A DNA stretch of 64,000 bases from Actinomadura sp. J1-007 (GTDB lineage: Bacteria > Actinomycetota > Actinomycetes > Streptosporangiales > Streptosporangiaceae), in assembly GCF_009793335.1 (NCBI RefSeq), contig NZ_WING01000001.1, positions 3,906,001 to 3,970,000 on the forward strand, read 5' to 3'. The notes below the pieces were generated by a model. That model saw only the letters and a program-made list of their open reading frames with translations. It was not told where the DNA came from and ran no database searches. The translations under genes and the position numbers were made by a program. The number at the start of each line of letters is the position of its first letter. Position 1 is the first letter of the stretch. Below, one piece after another: positions 1 to 9,338 of this stretch.

Positions 1-42
1 CGTTGGTCAGGAGGGACGGGCCCCGAAGGGGTAACCGGATAA

Positions 43-2043
<2,001 letters not shown>

Positions 2044-2048
2044 TCGTT

Positions 2049-2801
2049 TTGCGTGACGAGGCATCACGGCAGGACGGCCCGCCGGAGACCGAGGTCTCCG
2101 GCGGGCCTTCCCGCGCATCGAGCACCCCGCAGGCCGCGCCCGTCCCTGCGTCCCCGCGCGACACCGCCGGACGCGGCGACGCGCTGAGCGCGTTCGACGA
2201 CATCGCCGCGGGCGACGGGCTGCCGGACGTCGCGAAGTTCGACCACGCCCGCATCGAACGCGCCGTCCGCGAGATCCTCTTCGCCATCGGCGAGGACCCC
2301 GAACGCGACGGCCTCCGCGACACCCCGTCCCGCGTGGCCCGCGCCTACGCCGAGCAGTTCGCCGGCCTCCGCCAGGCCCCCGAGGACGCCCTCAACAAGG
2401 TCTTCGAGGCCGACCACGACGAGATGGTCCTGGTCAAGGACATCGAGGTCTACTCCACCTGCGAGCATCACCTCGTGCCGTTCCACGGGTTGGCGCATGT
2501 GGGGTACACGCCCAACAAGAAGGGGCAGATCACCGGGCTGTCGAAGCTGGCGCGGCTGGTCGACGTCTACGCGCGGCGGCCGCAGGTGCAGGAGCGGCTG
2601 ACCAGCCAGGTCGCCGACGCGGTGATGCGCATCCTGGAGCCGCGAGGCGTGATCGTGGTCGTCGAGGCCGAGCACCTGTGCATGACGATGCGCGGCGTTC
2701 GGAAGCCGGGCGCCAAGACCGTCACGTCGGCGGTGCGCGGTGACTTCCGTGACCACGCGGAGACGCGTGCGGAGGCTATGAGCCTCATTCTCGGCCGCTG
2801 A
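2049..2801 (+). CDS. folE: GTP cyclohydrolase I (FolE)
   Basis: Converts GTP to 7,8-dihydroneopterin triphosphate, the first step of folate synthesis. The conserved fold starts near residue 64 (FDHARIERAVREIL). The zinc ligands are visible as Cys138 in STCEHH and Cys211 in AEHLCM, with His140/His141 in the active site. The only ordinary in-frame start upstream of the fold is TTG at 2049, with a weak GAGAG 9 bases ahead. Between that codon and the fold no ATG, GTG or TTG occurs. The resulting 60-residue Pro/Ala/Ser-rich leader is unusual, and its start overlaps the ftsH terminator hairpin. A rare CTG (2184 or 2220) or ATC (2202) start is the alternative. A 91-base gap precedes folP. Confidence 0.93.
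   Translation: MRDEASRQDGPPETEVSGGPSRASSTPQAAPVPASPRDTAGRGDALSAFDDIAAGDGLPDVAKFDHARIERAVREILFAIGEDPERDGLRDTPSRVARAYAEQFAGLRQAPEDALNKVFEADHDEMVLVKDIEVYSTCEHHLVPFHGLAHVGYTPNKKGQITGLSKLARLVDVYARRPQVQERLTSQVADAVMRILEPRGVIVVVEAEHLCMTMRGVRKPGAKTVTSAVRGDFRDHAETRAEAMSLILGR
2076..2107 (+). terminator. Perfect 15-bp inverted repeat just after ftsH, inside the folE reading frame
   Basis: The arms at 2076-2090 and 2093-2107 are perfect complements with only two bases between them, followed by TTCC. Position and strength suggest the ftsH transcription terminator, without a long U tract, as is common in GC-rich actinomycetes. It lies within the N-terminal extension of folE if the TTG start at 2049 is used, so it could equally be a structured part of the folE message. 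Confidence 0.6.
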
Positions 2802-2892
2802 CCCGGGCCGTGCGGTACGGGCCCGGAGGCGCCCGTTCGCGGGGCGGGGGCGGCGGGATCGAGGGGGCCGTTCTAGGCATAGGGTTGACCGC

Positions 2893-3864
2893 ATGACCAG
2901 TGCCGCCGTTTCGGGGCTGCCCGCGCCAGGGCGGTGCCTCGTCATGGGCGTGGTCAACGTGACTCCCGACTCGTTCTCCGACGGCGGGGCGTGGTTCGAC
3001 GCCGACAAGGCGATCCGGCACGGGCTCGACCTGGTCGCCGAGGGCGCCGACGTGGTCGACGTGGGCGGCGAGTCCACGCGGCCGGGGGCGCAGCGGGTCT
3101 CCCGCGAGGAGGAGCTGCGCCGCGTCGTTCCGGTGATCGAGGCGCTCACGGCCGAAGGCGTTCCGGTGAGCATCGACACGATGCGCGCGGAGGTCGCCGA
3201 AGCCGCCGTCGCCGCAGGGGCGCGGCTCGTCAACGACGTCAGCGGCGGTCTCGCCGACCCCGACATGCCGCGCGTCGTCGCGGCGGCGGGTGTCCCGTAC
3301 GTGGTCATGCACTGGCGCGGGCACAGCCACGACATGCAGACCAGGGCGCTGTACGACGACGTGGTGCGCGAGGTGCGCGACGAGCTGCTGCGCCGGGTGG
3401 ACGCCGTGCTGGCGGAGGGCGTCGACCCCTCGATGGTCGTTCTGGACCCGGGGCTCGGGTTCGCGAAGAAGCCCAGCTCCGCGCATAACTGGGCGCTGCT
3501 CGCGCATCTGGACGCGCTGCTCGCGAGCGGCTACCCGGTGCTGGTGGGCGCGTCGCGCAAGCAGTTCCTCGGCAAGCTGCTGGCGGGCCCGGACGGGACA
3601 CCGCGCTCGTTCAACGACTGCGACGACGCCACCGTCGCGATCTCCGCGCTGGCCGCCGTCGCGGGCGCGTGGGCGGTGCGGGTGCACCGCGTCCGGCCCA
3701 ACGCCGACGCCGTGCGGGTCGCCGCCGCCGTACGGCTCGCGGCGGGCCCCGCGGGCTCGGGGCCGACGGGGGAGTGGGCCGCCGCGCTCGGCGAGGCGAT
3801 GGGCCCGGCGGCGCAGCCGCGGGACGCTTCCGGACCGGACGAGCGAACGGGAGGCAGCGCGTGA
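2893..3864 (+). CDS. folP: Dihydropteroate synthase (FolP)
   Basis: Joins 6-hydroxymethyl-dihydropterin pyrophosphate to p-aminobenzoate; it is the sulfonamide target. The signatures stand in order in a TIM barrel: NVTPDSFSDGG (22-32), GGESTRPGA (58-66), DPGLGFAK (185-192) with the pterin-binding Asp, GASRK (219-223) and the terminal VRVHRV (262-267). At 323 residues it carries about 40 extra, Ala/Gly/Pro-rich residues at the C-terminus compared with a minimal FolP. Its TGA overlaps the GTG of the next gene (GTGA), so translation of the two is probably coupled. Confidence 0.97.
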   Translation: MTSAAVSGLPAPGRCLVMGVVNVTPDSFSDGGAWFDADKAIRHGLDLVAEGADVVDVGGESTRPGAQRVSREEELRRVVPVIEALTAEGVPVSIDTMRAEVAEAAVAAGARLVNDVSGGLADPDMPRVVAAAGVPYVVMHWRGHSHDMQTRALYDDVVREVRDELLRRVDAVLAEGVDPSMVVLDPGLGFAKKPSSAHNWALLAHLDALLASGYPVLVGASRKQFLGKLLAGPDGTPRSFNDCDDATVAISALAAVAGAWAVRVHRVRPNADAVRVAAAVRLAAGPAGSGPTGEWAAALGEAMGPAAQPRDASGPDERTGGSA

Positions 3865-4298
3865 GCAGGGCGGTGGACGGGGCCGACCTCGAAGAGGCCC
3901 ATGCCGAGTTCTACGCCGCGTTCGAGGAGGGCGACCTCGACCGGATGGCGGCGGTGTGGGCCGACGGCGCCTACGCCGACGGCGTGTCGTGCGTGCATCC
4001 GGGGTGGCCGATGCTGCGCGGGCGCGACGAGGTGCTGCGGTCCTGGGCGCTGATCATGGCCAACACGGCGTACATCCAGTTCGTCCTGACAGACGTGGAA
4101 AGTGATGTTTACGGTGACCATGCGGTGGTCACGTGCAAGGAGAACGTCCTGACCGCCGACGAGGGCACGGAGGCCGGGTTCCTCGCGGGAGGGAGCATCG
4201 TGGCCACCAACGTGTTCGTCCGCTCGGACGGCGCGTGGCGGCTCCTGCTCCACCACGGGTCCCCCATACTGAACGGCGCGGAGGCCGGCGAGGAATGA
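3861..4298 (+). CDS. NTF2-like (SnoaL/DUF4440-type) protein in the folate operon
   Basis: A 145-residue protein of the cone-shaped NTF2-like fold. Visible features are an N-terminal helix EEAHAEFYAAFEEGDLDRM, the typical stretch VWADGAYADGVSCVHPGW, and alternating beta strands ending in GAWRLLLHHGS. The GTG start at 3861 is chosen because GGGAGG sits six bases upstream and the codon overlaps the folP stop. The next gene starts in its own stop (ATGA). A longer reading frame exists upstream but runs inside folP. No catalytic residue can be assigned. Its tight packing between folP and folB suggests a role linked to pterin chemistry, such as binding a pathway intermediate, but this is inference. 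Confidence 0.85.
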   Translation: MSRAVDGADLEEAHAEFYAAFEEGDLDRMAAVWADGAYADGVSCVHPGWPMLRGRDEVLRSWALIMANTAYIQFVLTDVESDVYGDHAVVTCKENVLTADEGTEAGFLAGGSIVATNVFVRSDGAWRLLLHHGSPILNGAEAGEE

Positions 4299-4666
4299 GC
4301 GACGCGATGGACCGGATCGAGCTGCGGGGGCTGAGGGCGCGGGGCCGGCACGGCTGCCTCCCGGCGGAACGCGAGCTGGGGCAGGAGTTCGTGGTGGACG
4401 TCTCGCTCGGGCTCGACACCCGCCCGGCCGCCGCCGGCGATGATCTGTCGCGTACCGTCGACTACGGATCGCTCGCGGGGCGGCTGGTCGCCGCCGTCGA
4501 GGGGGAACCGGTCAACCTCCTCGAAACGCTGGCCGAACGGCTCGCGAAGATCTGCCTGGAAGACGCGACGGTGGCGGAGGCCGAGGTCACCGTCCACAAG
4601 CCGAGCGCCCCGGTGCCGCACCCCTTCACGGACGTGGCCGTGAAGATCAGGAGGAGTCGCCCATGA
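4295..4666 (+). CDS. folB: Dihydroneopterin aldolase (FolB)
   Basis: Cleaves 7,8-dihydroneopterin to 6-hydroxymethyl-dihydropterin and glycolaldehyde. The 123-residue length fits the family. Landmarks are HG at 19-20, Glu25 in LPAERELGQ, Tyr57 in TVDYGSL, the LLETLAERLA helix (75-84) and Lys102 in VHKPSAP, matching the substrate-binding and catalytic positions of known aldolases. The start ATG at 4295 overlaps the previous stop, and the stop overlaps the folK start, so it is translated as part of a coupled string. ATG at 4307 is a second possible start. Confidence 0.96.
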   Translation: MSDAMDRIELRGLRARGRHGCLPAERELGQEFVVDVSLGLDTRPAAAGDDLSRTVDYGSLAGRLVAAVEGEPVNLLETLAERLAKICLEDATVAEAEVTVHKPSAPVPHPFTDVAVKIRRSRP

Positions 4667-5249
4667 CAGCGTCCGACCGCATGCCCGAGCGCACCGCGAC
4701 CGGTGGACACATGCTCGTCCAGCATCGGGTCGTGTTCTCGCTCGGCAGCAACCTCGGCGACCGCCTGGACAACATCCAGGAGGCCGTCGACGCGCTGTTC
4801 GACGCGCCGGGACTGTCCTACGTGGCGCTGTCCCCGGTGTACGAGACCGCGCCGTACGCGCCGCCCGGCGAGGCGCTCCCGGAGCAGGGCGACTACCTGA
4901 ACGTGGTGCTCGTCGCCGACACCCGGCTCCCCCGGAGAACCTCCTCGAACGCGTTCTCAACATCGAGCACTCGATGCAGCGGGTGCGCAAGGTCCGCTGG
5001 GGCCCGCGCACGCTCGACATCGACATCGTGGTCTTCGGGAACGTCTCGTCCGAAGACCCGGATCTGACGCTTCCGCACCCGCGCGCGCACGAGCGGGCGT
5101 TCGTGCTGGTGCCGTGGGCCGACATCGAGCCCGACGTGCTGCTGCCGGGGCACGGCAGGGTCGGCGACCTGGCCGACGCGAAGGCGGCGGAAGGAGGCCC
5201 GTCGGCCGTCCGCCGCCGGGAGGACCTGACCTTGCAGCCGCCTGCATGA
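4663..5249 (+). CDS. folK: HPPK (FolK), frameshifted in this sequence
   Basis: 6-hydroxymethyl-7,8-dihydropterin pyrophosphokinase, which supplies the substrate of FolP. The first part (FSLGSNLGDR at 25-34, SPVYETAPY at 57-65) reads from the ATG at 4663. The second part (RWGPRTLDIDIV, LPHPRAHERAFVLVPW) lies one frame away. Adding one C to the run of five Cs at 4929-4933 joins them as ...DTRLPPENLLERV... and gives a normal 195-residue enzyme. Because the gene is the only folK here and the neighbours are intact, a sequencing undercall is more likely than a real mutation. The start overlaps the folB stop (ATGA) and the end overlaps the next start. Confidence 0.93.
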
Positions 5250-5719
5250 AGGCCACCCGCCCCCTGTTCCTGCTCGCCCTGGTGGTCGTCGTCGCGGCGA
5301 TCACCTGGGCGGTGCTGCGCACGGCGTACGTGTCGCTGCCGCCGCTGCCCTGGACCGCCGTCCCGACGCTGCTGCTCCTCGCGCTCGGCGAGGGCGTCAC
5401 GGGCGTGAACGTGCTGCGCCGCATCCGCCGCAAGCCCAACACCCGCCCCGTCGAGCCCCTCGTCGTCGCGCGGATGGCCGCCCTCGGCAAGGCGACCGCG
5501 CTGTCGGCGACGGTCCTGGCGGGCCTGTTCGGCGGTTTCGCGCTGTCGCTGGCCGACTCGCTCGACAAGCCGACGCCGCGGCAGGACTTCTTCGTCAGCG
5601 GCGGCACGTTCCTGGCCGCGGTGGTGCTGACGGGCGCCGCGTTCTTCCTGGAGTACGCCTGCCGCGTGCCGAAGGACCCTGACGAGGAGCACCGCGAACG
5701 GGGCTCGTCCCGGGCCTGA
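5246..5719 (+). CDS. DUF3180 membrane protein
   Basis: A 157-residue integral membrane protein of the actinobacterial DUF3180 family. Hydrophobic segments are at about residues 6-24, 35-53, 82-104 and 118-137, with a basic loop (RRIRRKPNTRP) after the second and a charged tail. The ATG at 5246 overlaps the folK stop. The gene commonly closes the folate operon in actinomycetes as I recall; its function is unknown. The tetR gene on the other strand converges on it and, as the sequence stands, would overlap its last 125 bases. Confidence 0.88.
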   Translation: MKATRPLFLLALVVVVAAITWAVLRTAYVSLPPLPWTAVPTLLLLALGEGVTGVNVLRRIRRKPNTRPVEPLVVARMAALGKATALSATVLAGLFGGFALSLADSLDKPTPRQDFFVSGGTFLAAVVLTGAAFFLEYACRVPKDPDEEHRERGSSRA

Positions 5720-5757
5720 CTCCGCTGGGCTCTTTCTCCCGTTGGCCGCGTCGCGTG

Positions 5758-6362
5758 TCAGCGGGGGCGAGGCCGTCCAAGACGATGCCGAGGAGCTTGT
5801 CGAGGCGTTCGGGGGAGCCGGCGAACGACTGCTCGTTGCCCCACGTGACGCCGTTGACGAGGGTCATGAACTCGCTCGCGTCCACGTCGGTGCGGACCAG
5901 GCCCGACTCCTGCGCCCGGACGAGCAGCGCCGTGCCCGTGCCGCGCATCGCCGCGCAGGACGCGTGCAGCTCGGACGTCTCGTCCGCGAGCGTCGCCGTG
6001 AGCGCGGCGGTGAGGCCCCGGTAGGTGCCGAGCATCTCCATGAACGAGCGCGTCCAGTCGAGCAGGACGGCGCGGTCGCAGGGCCGGTCCAGCAGCGCGC
6101 GCCCCTTGGCGGTGAGCGCGTCGAACCGTTCGCGCAGGAGGGCTTCGAGCAGCGCGTCGCGCGTCGGGAAGTGCCGGTAGAGGGTGCCGATGCCGACCTC
6201 CGCGCGCCGCGCGACGTCCTCCAGGGACGCCTCGATGCCGCGTTCGGCGAACGCGTCCCGCGCGACCGCGAGGAGCCTGTCGTAGTTGCGCCGCGCGTCG
6301 GCGCGCATGGGCCGTGCGGCCGTGCCGGCGCGCGGGGGCTGTGGGGCCGTGCCGTCGCCCAT
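5758..6362 (-). CDS. TetR-family repressor (stop lost by one base in this sequence)
   Basis: One-component repressor with an N-terminal helix-turn-helix (about residues 25-70: LEDVARRAEVGIGTLYRHFPT) and a C-terminal ligand domain that includes GNEQSFAGSPERLDKLLGIVLDG. The ATG at 6362 is chosen because GGAGGG lies five bases upstream. As given, the frame runs on to 5595 and adds about 54 Arg/Pro-rich residues antisense to DUF3180. Adding one C to the coding-strand run of five (5763-5767) ends the protein at ...DGLAPR with TGA at 5758-5760 and gives 201 residues, a normal TetR length with no gene overlap. It is divergent from the LLM oxidoreductase, which it probably regulates. Confidence 0.9.
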
Positions 6363-6441
6363 GGTCGCCCTCCGGTCTCGATCGCGGGCCGCCCCGGGAT
6401 TGCTAAACGGAGTCGGCCTCCCTATCGTAGTCCGAGACAAG

Positions 6442-6458
6442 CCGGAGGCTGCCTCCGG
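6442..6458. promoter_or_regulatory. Palindrome CCGGAGGC-T-GCCTCCGG, likely TetR operator
   Basis: A 17-bp perfect inverted repeat with a one-base centre in the 117-bp divergent gap between tetR and the LLM oxidoreductase. It lies 22 bases before the ATG of the latter. Place and symmetry fit an operator for the adjacent TetR protein. A second, weaker GGAG/CTCC symmetry is present nearer tetR. No binding evidence is available. Confidence 0.45.
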
Positions 6459-6479
6459 TTATCTCTCGGAGGAGGCGCG

Positions 6480-7408
6480 ATGACCGCGGACGGGACCACG
6501 GCGCTGGGCGGGACGACGGCGCTGGACGGGACGCGGCGGCGGCTCGGCTCGTTCGGCGTGTGGCTGATGCCGGTCACGCTGCACGCGACGCCGGTCGCGG
6601 TGCAGCGCGAGCAGTTCGCCCGGATCGAACGGCTCGGGTACGGGTCGCTGTGGAGCGGCGAGCCCCCGCGGACTCGCCGGGCGTCGGGCGCGAGGCGTTC
6701 ACCCAGCACGGCCTGATGCTCGCCGCGACCGAACGCCTCGTCGTCGGCACCGGCATCGCCAACGTCGGCATGCGCCACCCGGCCGCCATGCACGGCGCCG
6801 CCGCCACGCTCGCCGAGGCGTACCCGGGCCGGTTCGTGCTGGGCCTCGGCGGGCAGCGGGGCGACCGGCCGCTGACGGCGCTGCGCGAGTACCTCGACGC
6901 GATGGACGAGACCGCGCGGACCGTCCTGCCGGACGTCCGGTACCCGCGCGTGCTCGCGGCGCTCGGGCCGAAGGCGCACGCGCTCGCCGCCGAACGCGCC
7001 GACGGCGTCCACCCGTTCATGCAGCCCGTCCGGCACACGGCGATCGCGCGCGAGGCGGCCGGTCCGGACGCGCTGCTGATCCCGCACCAGTTCCTGCTGG
7101 TCGAGACCGGCGCGGACGCCGCGCGCGGCGCGTTCCGGGCGGTCTTCGGCGGCCGCGGACGGACGCGGGGCGGCCCGTACGAGCGCAACTACCGGCGCCT
7201 CGGCTACGGCGACGAGGACCTCGGTGGCGAGCGCAGCGACCGGTTCGTGGACGACGTGCTGGCCTGGGGGGACGAGGCCGCGGTCGCCGCCCGGCTCCGC
7301 GCGCACCTGGACGCCGGCGCGGACCACGTCCTGCTGAACCCGCTCGCCGCCGACCTGCCGTCCGCCGTGGACGTGCTCGAACGCCTGGCCCCGCTGCTCA
7401 CGGCGTGA
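6480..7408 (+). CDS. LLM-class flavin/F420-dependent oxidoreductase, frameshifted in this sequence
   Basis: Luciferase-like TIM-barrel oxidoreductase, most like the F420-using subgroup (TIGR03620 type, from memory). The N-terminal part (FGVWLMPVTLHATPV, ERLGYGSLWSGE) reads from ATG 6480. The rest (REAFTQHGLML, VVGTGIANVGMRHPA, FVLGLGGQ) is one frame away. One extra C in the run of five at 6663-6667 joins them as ...SGEPPADSPGVGREAF and yields 309 residues. GGAGGAGG lies just upstream of the ATG. Substrate unknown. The adjacent TetR suggests induction by a xenobiotic or metabolite. Confidence 0.87.
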
Positions 7409-7435
7409 CGTCCGCCCGCCGGGCGCGGGGCGGGG

Positions 7436-8584
7436 TCACTTGTCGACGTCGCCGACGACGAAGAACATCGAGCCGAGGATGGCGATCATGTCGGCTACCA
7501 GGTTGCCGGGCAGCAGCTCGGCGAGGACCTGGACGTTGTTGTACGAGGCCGACCGCAGCTTCAGCCGCCACGGGGTCTTCTCGCCGCGCGACACCAGGTA
7601 GTAGCCGTTGATGCCGAGCGGGTTCTCCGTCCAGGCGTACGTGTGGCCCTCCGGGACCTTCAGCACCTTCGGCAGGCGCTGGTTGATCGGCCCCGGCGGC
7701 AGCCCGGCCAGGCGGTCCAGGCACGCGTCCGCCAGGTCGAGCGAGGCGTACACCTGGTCGAGCAGGCACTCGAACCGGGCCAGGCAGTCGCCCTCCGTCC
7801 GGGTCACCACGCGCGTGTCGAGCTCCCCGTAGGCGAGGTACGGCTCGTCGCGGCGCAGGTCGAAGTCGACGCCCGCCGCGCGCGCGATCGGCCCGGACAC
7901 CCCGTACTGGAGGATCTGCTCGCGGGTGATGACGCCCACCCCGCGCGTGCGCGCGCGGAAGATCTCGTTGCCCATGATGAGGTCGGCGATCTGCGACATG
8001 CCGCCCCGGACGCCGGACACGGCCTCGCGGACGCGGCCCGTCCACCCGGCGGGCGGCTCCTCCTTCAGGCCGCCCACCCGGTTGAACATGTAGTGCATCC
8101 GCCCGCCGGAGATCTCCTCCATGACGCGCTGCAACGTCTCGCGCTCACGGAACGCGTAGAAGATCGGCGTGATCGCGCCCACCTCCAGCGGGTACGACCC
8201 GAGGAACATCAGGTGGTTGAGCACCCGGTTGAGCTCGGCGAGGAGCGTGCGCGTCCAGACCGCCCGCGCGGGCACCTCCATGCCGAGCATCCGTTCGGCC
8301 GCGAGCACGACCCCGAGCTCGCTGGAGAACGCCGACAGCCAGTCGTGCCGGTTGGCCAGCACGATGATCTGCCGGAAGTCGCGCACCTCGAACAGCTTCT
8401 CCGCGCCCCGGTGCATGTAGCCGATGATCGGCTCCGCCGCCGAGATCCGTTCGCCGTCGAGCGTCAGCCGCAGCCGGAGCACCCCGTGCGTGGAGGGATG
8501 CTGGGGCCCGATGTTGAGGGTCATGTCCTCGGTGGCGAGCTCCTTGGCGCCCGCCCCGATCCCGACGATCCGTTCGGTGGTCAT
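7436..8584 (-). CDS. nuoD: NADH-quinone oxidoreductase subunit D, stand-alone copy
   Basis: The 49-kDa subunit family of complex I, which forms part of the quinone site next to cluster N2. The 382-residue protein has GPQHPSTHG (26-34), the HRG motif (58-60), and the C-terminal SASYNNVQVL and GSMFFVVGDVDK. The ATG at 8584 is preferred over an upstream ATG-led extension because it follows GGAG and gives the usual N-terminus. No other nuo gene is in the window, so this is an orphan copy. I recall a lone nuoD2 in a similar place in Streptomyces. Whether it replaces the operon copy under some condition is unknown. Confidence 0.93.
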   Translation of the reverse strand: MTTERIVGIGAGAKELATEDMTLNIGPQHPSTHGVLRLRLTLDGERISAAEPIIGYMHRGAEKLFEVRDFRQIIVLANRHDWLSAFSSELGVVLAAERMLGMEVPARAVWTRTLLAELNRVLNHLMFLGSYPLEVGAITPIFYAFRERETLQRVMEEISGGRMHYMFNRVGGLKEEPPAGWTGRVREAVSGVRGGMSQIADLIMGNEIFRARTRGVGVITREQILQYGVSGPIARAAGVDFDLRRDEPYLAYGELDTRVVTRTEGDCLARFECLLDQVYASLDLADACLDRLAGLPPGPINQRLPKVLKVPEGHTYAWTENPLGINGYYLVSRGEKTPWRLKLRSASYNNVQVLAELLPGNLVADMIAILGSMFFVVGDVDK

Positions 8585-8663
8585 GGTCGCGTCTCCGCCG
8601 CTCGGGTCACTCCTCCATAGTCCCATGGCGTGCGGCGCACGTTTTCCGGTTGACTAGAGGGCA

Positions 8664-9338
8664 ATGAACGCAAGTCATGGCGAACCGCCATCAGGCCCCG
8701 TTTCCACCCCCGCCGCCGCCCCGGCCGCGTCGGCCGTCCCGAACTTCCCGGACGCTTCGGATGCGCCGGACGCGCCGCGCGAGGCCGGCGCCGCCGTCCC
8801 CGGACCTCCGCCGGACGCCGCCGCCGTGTCGCGGTCGGAGTACGCGGCCGGGTCGGCGTTCGCCGCGGGGGACGGGCTGGAGTGGACGCGGATCTCACCG
8901 CGGCACACGTGGCAGCGGGTGGCGATGGCCGCGGTGTGCGCGGTCCCGGCCGCGGCCGTGGGCGGCTTCCTGGTCTCGCGGAACGGCGGGCTGCCCGGCG
9001 CCCTGCTGTGGGTGGCCGCCGTCGTGGTCGCGGTCGTCCTCACGGGGATTATCGCGGAGCTGGCGCACCGTTCGGTCGGGTACGCCGAACGGGCGGACGA
9101 CCTCATCGTCACCCACGGCGTCTTCGTACGGCGGCTCATCGTCGTCCCGTACGGGCGGATGCAGTTCGTGGACGTGACCGCGGGGCTGCTGGAGCGCTGG
9201 ATGGGCATCGCGACCGTCCGCATGCACACCGCCGCGGCGGCGACGGACGCCACGATCCCCAGCGTCCCCGCCGCGGAGGCCGCGATGCTCCGCGACCGTC
9301 TCGCCCGCAAGGGCGAAGAGCGGAACATGGGCCTGTGA
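8664..9338 (+). CDS. PH-domain (bPH2) membrane protein, YdbS-like
   Basis: A 224-residue protein with a Pro/Ala-rich N-terminus (1-60), two membrane segments at about 84-104 and 109-130, and a bacterial PH domain (bPH2, formerly DUF304) in the remainder (DDLIVTHGVFVRRLIVVPYGRMQFVD, then VRMHTAAAATDATIPSV). GAGGG precedes the ATG at 8664. The stop overlaps the GTG of the next gene, which encodes the larger partner; ydbS/ydbT-type pairs are known in Bacillus, where they are linked to antimicrobial resistance. Divergent from nuoD with 79 bp between. Confidence 0.88.
   Translation: MNASHGEPPSGPVSTPAAAPAASAVPNFPDASDAPDAPREAGAAVPGPPPDAAAVSRSEYAAGSAFAAGDGLEWTRISPRHTWQRVAMAAVCAVPAAAVGGFLVSRNGGLPGALLWVAAVVVAVVLTGIIAELAHRSVGYAERADDLIVTHGVFVRRLIVVPYGRMQFVDVTAGLLERWMGIATVRMHTAAAATDATIPSVPAAEAAMLRDRLARKGEERNMGL

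Noticed and set aside
4929..4933. Programmed ribosomal frameshifting at C runs
   Set aside because: Six unrelated genes need the same correction and no stimulatory structure or conserved slippery site is evident; an undercall explains all more simply.
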